A stretch of 64,000 nt of DNA from NCBI GenBank assembly GCA_002104985.1, contig MCGO01000037.1, forward strand, positions 186,001 to 250,000. The letters are read 5' to 3'. Each line of letters starts with the position of its first letter. The stretch's first letter is position 1. The stretch is from Rhizoclosmatium globosum (Eukaryota; Chytridiomycota; Chytridiomycetes; Chytridiales; Chytriomycetaceae). Position numbers and translations under genes: made by a program. The notes beneath the pieces are model-generated. The model was not told where the DNA came from, searched no databases, and saw only the letters and a list, made by a program, of their open reading frames with translations. Below, piece after piece: positions 1-12,124 of this stretch.

Positions 1-229
1 CGCAAGGTGTTTGGACTTTGGATTATTGGCGTTTGCGTGTTGAGGCCTGGACGCATTAAATACTGGCGAGTTCAAGATCGTGAACAAATAAATGGAAAGA
101 TAACAGAATAAATGCATTTAGGATGGATGAGTTTAAAAGAAAACGACAATTTATTGATTTGGTTGGTGGTTTCCGAACGAGCTGAATATTGAATCACTTA
201 TATTGACATGTTCAAATGATGGCAGGAAA

Positions 230-1236
230 TCATAACGACGCCGCAGCAATGCCGAAACGCTCAGCGCGTTGCTTCAAACGCTGGTCAAAATCTGACAACA
301 AACGTCAGTACACTGACGTATTATCACGTCACTCCAGCCAACAATACAAATTATAAGCACAAGTACGTACCATACGAAATCGAGACAGCTCCAAACCTCT
401 CTGCTCTCTTTTTCAATGTGTTTGGATCGATGATGGCTGAAATGATGGCACCAGAATTCGTGTTGGATGGTGGGACATGATATGGCTTTAGTCGATTCGA
501 TCCACGATGAGACCGAGAGTTTGAGATGGAAGTAGTGGAATGAAGGGATGGAGGGATGGGAGTGTAGAGGGATAGACCAAATCTTTGAGCCCTTCTTTGC
601 AGAATATCGGGATCCAAAACAGCAGCCGCAGCGACTCCATTTGAGTGTGAATGAGACAGAAATGCATGTGTGGGATATGATGTTGTTGACGACACTGAAC
701 CAAAACGTTCCATTCGTTTCCGAGTCTTTTCAACTTCCTCCTCTTCTAGATTCAAACCAAATCTTTTCGCTCGTTTTAGTTTCAGAGTTTCTTCATCGAC
801 GGCGGGTTTGAGTCCAAAGCGACGTGCGCGTGCTTCGAGAATGTCGTCTGAGAGAGTAGCTAAACCAAAACGGGCCGCCCGTCGCTGAAGCATAATTTGA
901 TGGTCGTCTTGAGATTGATTGATCGAGTTTGGTGGGAGCGTTCGAAATTTTGACTGGGTTTGGGTCGGTGTTGAAGTATCCGCAGCAGGTTGAGCAGCCA
1001 CTGGGGCAACAGTAGGATTAGATTGTGGTGGATGGTCCGAATCAACGGAATCAGAATAATGTTCAATCAAGCGCTCAATGAGAGCATTCTTGTTTCCTGT
1101 TGAGGATAGTCCTAAAGTGGAGAGCTCTGGTGGGCCAATTAGAGCAACGCCAGGATTCAAAAAGAGACTCAGCCAACCAACCTTGTTTCAAATCCACGAC
1201 GCGCTTCTTTGTAAGAGCGTCTCTTGTGTGGAACAT
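230..1236 (-). CDS. THO1: SAP-domain mRNP protein of the Tho1/SARNP (CIP29) family
   Basis: Three exons on the minus strand fit: 1236-1182, 1126-371 and 291-230, 290 codons plus stop. The first intron splits the SAP domain: exon 1 ends KKRVVDLKQ and exon 2 opens ELSTLGLSSTGNKNALIERL, together a standard SAP helix pair (about residues 10-45). The rest is a low-complexity linker with seven R-x-x-RFG repeats (RAARFG, RARRFG, RAKRFG, RMERFG, RAQRFG, RAERFG twice); the last lies in the small third exon ending RAERFGIAAASL. Tho1/SARNP proteins bind RNA and the UAP56/Sub2 helicase during mRNA packaging and export, and the RFG repeats are the helicase-binding units in that family. Without the two flanking exons the SAP domain and last repeat would be missed. 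It shares its promoter with the next gene. Family call is firm; extra introns in the Ser-rich stretch are possible. Confidence 0.88.
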
Positions 1237-1429
1237 TGGACGTGGTTCGCCTTTTTGAAACTCAACTTCTTTTTGCGAAACGAGACTTGACCATCAACAA
1301 CGACTAACAAACAGCCTTCGTTGCTTCTTCGACTCGGCTGCAAAAAGAAGAGAAAGAAAGATAGAGAAAAGAGACCCGCAAAGACATCCTCTCTCTCTCA
1401 CTCACACTCACACTCAAAAACAAGAAAAG
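1237..1429. promoter_or_regulatory. Shared promoter of two divergent genes
   Basis: Only 193 bases separate the start codons of the THO1-like gene (minus) and the PNUTS-like gene (plus). The stretch just before the plus-strand ATG is a CT/CA-rich tract (about 1386-1420), common upstream of fungal start codons. Both genes act in nuclear mRNA biogenesis, so joint expression would make sense. No TATA box or specific factor site is evident. Confidence 0.5.
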
Positions 1430-4400
1430 ATGGATGATATGAACCGCTTTCTTGCGGAGCTCCAGCGCAACCAACAGACCCAATCGATGCTTGCCCAGTC
1501 ACAGCCGTTACAAGACCTGGCCCCGCCGCTCGAAGCGCAGTGGGATCAATCGAACCAAGTCCCGGCGGGTCACGTGCAGCCTCAATCACTGGCCACTCAG
1601 AGGCCTCATCGGAACGTACAGCCGCCAGTGCTTTATGGTGTTAGCTCAGGTAATAATAATGCTAATAAAGCTCTCGTTTGCACAGAGAGAGAGAAAAAGA
1701 GAGATAGAGAGAGAGAAGAGAGATGATGTAGAAGACTGCGCATATCACTATTGATACGAATGGAACGCCTCATCACAGACCTCATCACAGACAGTACGCG
1801 TACTTTGTGGACAAGAACAAACTGCATCAACTATAAACCAGCACACCTTATATTCTCCAAGTATTTGCTCTTTTTGCTGACACGATTTCCCCTTCAATCC
1901 ATACACAGTCCCACAGTCATTTATGTATAACCAGCCGCACCAAAATCAACAGCAGCAACAACACAATTCACTTGCAAATTCTGCACCCCAGCAATCATTC
2001 CCTCAACAAACTATTGCCGCACTCCCCACGTCCGGACCAACTGGTGCGCGATCTGTTTCCCGGTTTTCAAATGAACAGACGGCTGAAATGAGAACAATGT
2101 TTGACCGGAATCATAATCCCGATCGCGAAGCGATGGAGTTTTTGGCAAGGAATATTGGTTTGACTTATGAGCAGGTATGTCTTGTTCCAAGCTTTTAGAA
2201 GATTTTCGTTCACATTGTGAGCAAGGAAAAGTCCGTGGAGTAAATAATTACAGAAAGTGAACGGAATTGTCACATGAAAAACTTGACTCCAGTTTTGCCA
2301 ACAACACATGACAAATAACCTAACAACATTAGGTTCGCAAATGGATGTCGAGGGAACGTTCTAAACTTAAGGAATCTGGTGTCGCCGTCCAATCCAATAA
2401 CAACACCTCAACCTTCCAAAGAGCAAGCTCTATTGCCTCTGATGAATCTGCAGCCGATGCAAATTCCACAACATCAGCAGGAGCACCACCACCGTTAAAC
2501 ACAACACCAACGACTCCTGCACTCTCAGAGACTGTTACATCCGCTGCTCCTGCCCAAATCACTTTCGATGATATTGACTTTGAAGACCCCGCATATGTCA
2601 TCAAGTATTTAAGGTTCCTGTCCACGGCACAGACTGTCGTCGAGAAACGACTTCGTCTTGACTTAAGCGAGGAGGAAGTGTCGCCTGAATTTTATGAGGC
2701 GTAAGCATTCCACTCAAGCGTTCCGACAACGTGCTAACAATCTTTCCCTTTTATCAAGATTTGCACAGACGAAAGAGTTCCGTGGACTGATTCTACTGAA
2801 AAAGTGGTTGTTGGAGGCTAAAGATGCAGGAGAGTGGGAGTTGGTGAAAGATGTGTTGAATTTGCTGGAGAAACTGCCGGTCAGCGTTGAAGGTCTTGCG
2901 GTTACCAAACTTGGACGAGTCGTTGCTGGATTAGGAAAAGTTGAAAGCGCAGATGGTTTGTTTTATTCAAATGACGAAACAAAATAACTAATTATTACCT
3001 TGAACGTAGGTAGCGTAAAGGAGCTCTCGGCCAAAGTGACGAAAATATGGACCGATGTTGTTGCAAAACAAAATGCCCCCAAATCCACACCAGAACCAGA
3101 GCCCGCGCCCGCACCTGCACCCGCAACTGCCGGACCGAAAACCATTACACTTGAAGAAAGGAGGAGAGCCCAAAAAGAAAAAGAAGACGCAATCGCCGCA
3201 GAGCAAAAAGCAAAAGCCGATGCCCTTCTTGCCAAAATCAAAACGTCTGCTCCATCCACTACAACCCCTGCCGAACCGTCGCCGACTTCCACCTCCGCAA
3301 CTTCAGCCACGGAACCCAAATTTGCATCCTTCAGTTATCGCAAGAAAGCAGCCCCTGAACCAACTCCACCCGAAAAGGAAGCTACACCGGAACCCCCTGC
3401 CCCCGTCGTACTCAATGAACACGGCGTCAAATCAATTTTATCATCTACTGTAACACCCGACGTTGACCCTTTGCACCCGCGCAAGAAACGGAAGGCGGTC
3501 ACGTTTGCCGCAGAGCTAGTCAAGACACGGTATTTCAATATCGATGATGATGTTATGGCGGCTGGGGATAGGCATTTCAAGAATAAGAGCGCGAGAGATA
3601 GTGAGCGTGGAGAAGGCCGGATAGCGTTTGGGAGTGGGGTTGGGGGAAGTGGAGGTGCTAGGGAAGTCAAAGCAAATGGAGAGTGGAGGCAGCTGAGATG
3701 TAAGTATTTGATTGTTGGGATTGTGGTAGTAGAGTTAATTTGTTTGTAGTAATGGCAATGAGCGTTCACTTGCCTGTCACTGAAACACCAGAGACGAAAA
3801 ATCAAGAAGATCGAGAGAGGAATGTGATGAGTGTCACGTATTACGAGGACTCGGAAATTCCAGCCAATCCTACTGATTTAGATGAGGACTATGGAGAAGA
3901 TGACGATATGCGCGTGGAGCCGCGGGAAGTTATTATGATTCCTTTGGATGATCCGGCAGATGCACCTGCACAAGCTGTAACTGTTGCACCGCTATTGAGT
4001 GGACTGGGTGGCCTTAGCGCATTGTTTTCCGGAAATCAGCAACCTCAGACAACTCCAACAACACCTGTTTCTGTGCTTGGACTATTATCATCGCTACAAC
4101 AACAACAGCAGCAACCACCGAAAGCTGATGTTTCAAACTTGTTGAGGTCGTTGGGAGTTGCTCCTCCAACAGCACCAACTCCTCCTACTCAGTTTCCTTC
4201 GTTTCTGCAACAACCTCAACCTGTCACGACTGTACCATCTTCTTTACCTTCATTTTTACAACAACCGAATCAATCCCCTGCTGTTGTTGGTGGAGTCCCT
4301 CCTCAACTTGCGAACCTGTTGAGCAAACTCGCGCCTCAAGCTCCGCAACAACACCAACAACCAACAAACTTTGGGTTTCCGCCGGCCATGCCACCTCCAC

Positions 4401-4900
4401 CTCCACCAGCTGTCGCCCAAAACTTCAACAACTCAGCTCCCGTCGCTCCCGGAATCGCTGCATTCTTGCAAAACCTGCAACAAGCGCAGCAGCAACAGTC
4501 GCAAGCACCCCAACCACAGCAATACCCCTTCCAACAAGCCCAACAGCAGCAACAACCTGCTCCGGCGTTACTTGCTGGCCTCGCTGCCTTTCAACAACAG
4601 GCGAACATGTACAACTCTGCCAACAAACATCCCCGTCAAGATGACGATACGGACGAATGGAACCGTAACAAACGTGTTGCATCGGATTCTTCTCGACAAG
4701 GACAACCACTCCCGTCGCAACAACAGCAATTCGGTCGCGGTGGTAGTTTCAGTGGTCGAGGACGAGGCGGTTTCACAAAAAATCGGGAAGATATCAAGCC
4801 AAAAGGGAAATGTCATTATTGGAGTCGAGGAAACTGTCAGTATGGCGACAAGTGCTTTAATATTCATGAAGGAGAAGGAGGGTCGACGAGGAACTTTTAG
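1430..4900 (+). CDS. PNUTS-like protein: homeodomain, TFIIS N-domain, PP1 docking motif, CCCH finger
   Basis: Six exons join in frame: 1430-1649, 1909-2174, 2333-2700, 2759-2955, 3010-3699, 3750-4900 (963 residues). In order: a Gln-rich N-terminus; a homeodomain-like helical unit (about 122-178) whose third helix begins exactly at an intron (VRKWMSRERSKLK); a TFIIS N-terminal/LW domain (about 245-370, with LLKKWLLEA and KIWTDVV); an Ala/Pro/Glu linker; an RVxF-type PP1 site KAVTF (about 512-516) followed by TRYFNIDDDV; an acidic segment reaching MIPLDD; a long Gln/Pro tract; and a C-terminal CCCH finger C-x7-C-x5-C-x3-H (935-953). TFIIS-N, RVxF and a terminal CCCH in that order are the layout of PNUTS (PPP1R10), which targets PP1 to RNA polymerase II and the cleavage/polyadenylation machinery. 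The homeodomain is an addition relative to animal PNUTS. Decayed partial copies lie at 9.7-10.5 kb. Confidence 0.85.
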
Positions 4901-5072
4901 AGATGCATGCGTGATTGTGGTCTTTGCATGATTGGAATTGTTCTTATTTTTATTGCCGATTTTGTGGGTTTATAGTTTCTTAAAAAAAGTGAAGAAGGGA
5001 CGACAAATATATTCAATTTCACCACTACAATCACACCATAAATACAATAACGAGCTAAGCCATTTTTCAGCA

Positions 5073-8432
<3,360 letters not shown>

Positions 8433-9004
8433 CCAATTATATATAAAAACGTCTCTATTCCATCTCTCAAAATAAGGTCTCGTTTCCCCTCCTTTCAGAA
8501 TTTCTCCTCTTTAATAAAAGACGAACGCAAAAGAAATGATGCCACAAACCAACCAAACGCGCCATCTCTCCGCTGACTCAACCTATGCGAGAATTTAAGT
8601 ACTCAAGAGGTGAGGTCACTAGTGTTTTGACGCGTCCAACGTCTACTGACACACAGTTGAATTGCCCAGATTCCACCATCAGGTCGTACAATCAAACTCC
8701 CGCACCAGTTTAGCGGCAATCCGTTTTTGGTTGTTTAAGTTCTTATTAGCGGGTAGACTGACGAAGCGGAGCTGACGTATCCTTCTCTTCACAGGTCTGA
8801 CAATTCAAAATTGTGAGCTCAGTCGACCTATTCACCAGTCTCTTCCACAATCTTGGTATGCTGTTCCACGTTCTATCATCGAAACCTTACAATACAGAAT
8901 AGATATAATATCCGGTCTTTCAAATGCCTAATATGTCTTCGCAAGTTCTAGTCAGCTCGTTGAATCTTTGACGTTCTCAATATTCTGTTTTGGTTCTGTT
9001 CTCT
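8433..9004. other. Upstream region of MCM6 without a recognisable gene
   Basis: This stretch lies upstream of the MCM6 start and should hold its promoter. Frames on both strands are short and match nothing recognisable. TTTTGACGCGTCC near 8625 contains ACGCGT, the core of the fungal MBF/MluI cell-cycle box that drives S-phase genes in yeasts. Placement upstream of a replication gene is suggestive, but one six-base match is weak evidence. Confidence 0.3.
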
Positions 9005-9507
9005 CCATATTCCTTCTCTTCCTCCCTGTTTTGCTTTTGTCGATGGTCCCTTGGCCTGAAAACGTGGCATCCTCCTTTTTCCCACTTCTGTCTCTGAGAT
9101 TTTCTTTGGCCTTGTTGGGATTCTTCTTCTCTCTTGTACTCTGTCACCCATTACTTTACGGGCCACTTTCTTTTCTTTCTGACTTAACCTGTTCCGCTAT
9201 TTGCAATGGTTCATTTGAACTGTGACTACATTGGCGCGAGTCCTACCAATGATGTTTCGACGTCTTTGGCTTCTTCATCTCGAAAGAGTGGAGTGGACCT
9301 TCTTTGTCTTGTTTCGCCATTTGTTGACAGCTTACTTGAGCTTTCTCATACGATGGTAGACCTCACTTCTCAGTTGTGTAACTCCGCCATCTCGTTCCGT
9401 CCCATAATATCCAACCACCTACACACAACTGTGAAACATCTTTGTCATGTGCAATCATTTAACGTGATAGAGTGAGGTTCTTCTATAACTTCTGTTGTTC
9501 GTCAGAA
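9005..9507 (-). repeat. Dispersed repeat, copy 1 (inverted relative to 45.4 kb)
   Basis: Read on the minus strand, this block aligns along its length with plus-strand DNA at about 45421-45850. Shared stretches include CACTCTTTCGAGATG, GACCATCGACAAAA and GAACAACxGAAG, in the same order and spacing but with many substitutions and small gaps. Where the frame survives, both copies encode a similar short charged peptide (HSFEMKKP here, HSFEMEKP there). The frame is broken here. No transposase or terminal repeats are visible. It may be the non-autonomous remnant of an element or a duplicated gene segment. Confidence 0.6.
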
Positions 9508-10250
9508 CTGGTTTCTTATGGCTAGTTGCTAGGGAAGTGAATGGCACACTTAAACCTGCTTACGTTGTATAATTAAGCTCACCATTCTGGCTGTCACGTT
9601 CTTACTTTCTTTCAATGAAGTCTCGATATTTTATTATTTCATTTTCCAATAAACTGTGGTCAAAACACCTCAATCCACTTTGTCACTGTGCCTAAACTTG
9701 CAAAATGGTCGCGAACAATTGTCGTCTAAAGCACACAAAGCTTTGTCTTTTCCAAGAAAATCAGCTGCTGGCGGTATTATCGTGACATCATCAGAAAATA
9801 GAAGCACGTCTTCCAATGGGATCTGGACAGCGGTATGTTCTGCAACAGATTCCACTTCAGTTAACTCAGTAGGATTGGTTGAAATTTCCGGGTCCTCGTA
9901 ATACTTGAAACGCACAACGTTCCTCGCTCGATATTCTTGATTTTTCGTTACGTCCGTGCCACTATCTCTCGCGCTCTTATTCTTGAAAATACGAATTATT
10001 TATGACAAAACCGTCATTTTTATTTCTCACCCAAATATGCACGACTTTTGAAGCATGTTTGTCATGTGCAATAATTTAGCTTGATAGGAGAGGTTCGTCT
10101 GGTATGTTCGTCATGGCTGCGTTGATGAAAAGTGTTATGATGCATTTGGTTCTACTTTCTTCGATGTGAATTACCGAAATAGGCTTTGAATCATTATTTT
10201 ATTGCTTTTATAACGTGATGCTTTGCTGGGAAATCCAATGCGCTTTTATT
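9433..10250. repeat. Two direct repeats of AT-rich spacer DNA
   Basis: About 9433-9660 and about 10045-10250 resemble each other. The clearest shared block is TTTGTCATGTGCAAT followed by ATTTA, a TGATAG, and GAGGTTC, seen at about 9441 and 10057. Weaker AT-rich similarity follows in both. Each spacer sits on the same side of a decayed fragment of the PNUTS-like gene, so fragment plus spacer looks like a duplicated unit of roughly 0.6 kb. The left copy overlaps the end of the dispersed repeat next to it. Confidence 0.5.
9670..9990 (-). pseudogene. Partial copy of the PNUTS-like gene, C-terminal end
   Basis: Minus-strand DNA opens with TTTCAAGAATAAGAGCGCGA, identical to 3574-3593 of the PNUTS-like gene. 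It then jumps to the equivalent of the next exon (ACGAAAAATCAAGAA, then TATTACGAGGAC). The translation (FKNKSARDS, TKNQEYRARN, YYEDPEISTNPTEL) parallels the parent (FKNKSARDS, TKNQEDRERN, YYEDSEIPANPTDL). The intervening intron and about 100 coding bases are gone, as is the whole Gln/Pro tract. A short end with C-x5-C-x4-C-x3-H replaces the parent finger. The frame is still open to a stop at 9670, so a shortened expressed product cannot be ruled out, but no start or upstream domains exist. I call it a decayed duplicate. Confidence 0.65.
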
Positions 10251-10321
10251 ATTCACTGCAAGTCCGCTTGTCCTCCATAGACACAATGACATCCCACAAC
10301 GAGCATAAAGCACATGTTTCG

Positions 10322-10495
10322 TTTTAGAGTCCAGCGCACCCCCAAGTTCACCAACTTCACTTCTTTCTCTCCCTCTCCACCTTGAATGCTCCTTTGAAGA
10401 AGACGGGAATCCCCTTCCTCCATAACAGTATCATAAATGTTGAAGTGTCGGTATTCTCGGCGAAATACTCTTGTCAGTTTCTTTCGGGAGTGCAT
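10322..10495 (-). pseudogene. Second partial copy of the PNUTS-like gene, PP1-docking segment
   Basis: The minus-strand frame reads SRKKLTRVFRREYRHFNIYD followed by TVMEEGDS and later GEKEVKLVNLGVRWTLK. This parallels the parent segment PRKKRKAVTF...TRYFNIDDDV, MAAGD and REVKANGEWRQLR. Similarity is at protein level with several substitutions and a loss of about five residues after the docking motif; an RVF survives. Upstream minus-strand sequence toward 10.6 kb has no matching TFIIS-N or homeodomain. Because it covers the same parent interval that the fragment at 9670-9990 begins in, the two look like separate copies in tandem, not two exons of one gene. Confidence 0.5.
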
Positions 10496-10999
10496 CCTCT
10501 TGTTAAGCCACAAGGTAAAGCCTTTGAAGTTGATCGCAACAAATTTGACTTGGACATTGATTGAGAATGCACTTCAACGGTATAGAACTTTTCGAACTAT
10601 GCTTCATTGCACATTCTTAAACCACAGCCAATCTTCTCTCTCCAACTGTGGTCCAGGAATTGGGTAATCAGTGGAGGGAGACAGCAGGTTAATTTGGGAG
10701 CAATGTACCAATAAATAAGCGCACTTCGAGTATTTATTGGCCAAGAATAGTTGTATATCGTCCAGTGAATGGCTTTTGATTCTGATATATTTGCTCTATT
10801 TACGGTGCAATAAGCATTTATCTATTTGCTATTTCCAGGGAACTTACAAAAAAACCGAAACCGTTTGTTGGCAATACTTCAAACTTATTGCATGGCAACC
10901 CTCTTCATTCTTCGCCCACCCATTAAATTTACGCGATAGCTCACTAATCCCATGAAAAGTCCCAGTCGTTTGAGAGTCTTGAACGAATAACAAATTCCG
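10496..10999. other. Gene-free stretch
   Basis: I see no supported gene, RNA or repeat here. It lies between the decayed PNUTS-like fragments and the 3' end of the seven-helix membrane protein gene, and is AT-rich with only short frames. Confidence 0.4.
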
Positions 11000-11929
11000 T
11001 TACTTCTCAACCTCCCTGGCAATCGTATTCAAATTGTCACTCCCATCCAAAAACCCTTTTGCAAGGTTTTTAACGCTCTGTTTCCCACCGTTCACTTGCA
11101 ACATCCCAGGCCGGACAAGCGCAATCTTCATAAAAAAGACAGTTGTCTCAGCACCCCACATACCCAAGTCAAAGAGAGCATTTGATACATAAAACAAACG
11201 AATAATGCCGTCATCCGAAACCGGTTGAAAAAACGTGATGCTCTGGAGGACAAAGAAACAGAAGCCAAAGAAACAGAGGCTCGTGGATATAAGTCCGTAT
11301 CTTGCAATTATTTTGCATTCTGGTTGTGCTGTGATGTTCATGGATGTTGAGAAGAAGAGGTGGAAGAGGTAAGAGTAAGTGAAGAATGAGTCGAGGGCGA
11401 GGGTAAGCATTGCTGGGATGATGGCTGCGAACACATAGATCTTGTAGCTATCTATTGGATCGACGGGAATGAATTCGAGAAAGAAGGAGGTTGTTGAACA
11501 GATTGGTGTGAGGTATAAGATTCTTTGGAAAACTTTGTAGACTTTAGGAGTGGAATAAAGTTTGAGGACTTCGGAGGAACGGATAAAATTGAACCAGAGG
11601 TAGCTGAGCTCTGTGAGGCCGAATGTAATGGATACTGCCTTCATTGCCCGATGTTGGAACAGAATGTCGTCGTGGTGGGAGTGACTGATGGCTGATGCAA
11701 TGAAAAACGACATCATTGAAAAGTACAAACAAAGCAGAAGACTGTTCGTAACGGTAAACACGTGTCGAAAGGTGCAAGGTAACCCGCGCAATGGAAGTTC
11801 GATACTAATAATAAGCCACAAGAGGAACAAGAATTTCCCGGCATCGGTAGCAGCAAGCGTGAACTCAAAAGCTACAGTTGCAGTGACCCAGTCAATATTA
11901 GTTGTTGAGTTGAAAGCAACAGCGTCCAT
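11000..11929 (-). CDS. Orphan seven-helix integral membrane protein
   Basis: A single uninterrupted exon of about 309 codons. I start it at the ATG at 11929 (MDAVAFNSTTN) because the longer frame upstream has no ATG. Seven hydrophobic segments are visible: around FLFLLWLIISIELPL, LLLCLYFSMMSFFIAS, SITFGLTELSYLW, ILYLTPICSTTSFF, AAIIPAMLTLALDSFF, LISTSLCFFGFCFFVL, and a final one through LFDLGMWGAETTVFFMKIAL. The N-terminus has a possible N-glycosylation site (NSTT). The topology resembles a receptor-like seven-helix protein, but I see no rhodopsin retinal-binding lysine context, GPCR DRY motif or transporter signature. Function is unknown. It is divergent from the HYDIN-like gene, with 195 bases between starts. 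Confidence 0.7.
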   Translation of the reverse strand: MDAVAFNSTTNIDWVTATVAFEFTLAATDAGKFLFLLWLIISIELPLRGLPCTFRHVFTVTNSLLLCLYFSMMSFFIASAISHSHHDDILFQHRAMKAVSITFGLTELSYLWFNFIRSSEVLKLYSTPKVYKVFQRILYLTPICSTTSFFLEFIPVDPIDSYKIYVFAAIIPAMLTLALDSFFTYSYLFHLFFSTSMNITAQPECKIIARYGLISTSLCFFGFCFFVLQSITFFQPVSDDGIIRLFYVSNALFDLGMWGAETTVFFMKIALVRPGMLQVNGGKQSVKNLAKGFLDGSDNLNTIAREVEK

Positions 11930-12124
11930 TGTTGAAGAAGGGTTCCGGAACAATAGTCCAAAAATGATGACATTGTTTTGGCTACTACTTCAAAAGTTTA
12001 GTAAGAAAATCAAGAGCATCTGCACTGGAAGATGAATGAAGTTAGTCCAGAGATGTCAAACAATTTTCAACTGCCAAACAAAACTTCCATCATCTCCTTC
12101 TGAATCCACCACCACACCACAGCT
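11930..12124. promoter_or_regulatory. Shared promoter between membrane protein and HYDIN-like genes
   Basis: Two start codons on opposite strands (11929 minus, 12125 plus) are separated by 195 bases. The plus-strand side is rich in CCACCACACCACA just before the ATG. No other element is recognised. Confidence 0.4.

Noticed and set aside
8968..9225. Hydrophobic plus-strand frame resembling a small membrane protein
   Set aside because: It is antisense to the Lys/Arg/Gln-rich dispersed repeat; hydrophobic codons are the complement of that composition, and the repeat's second copy does not keep the frame.
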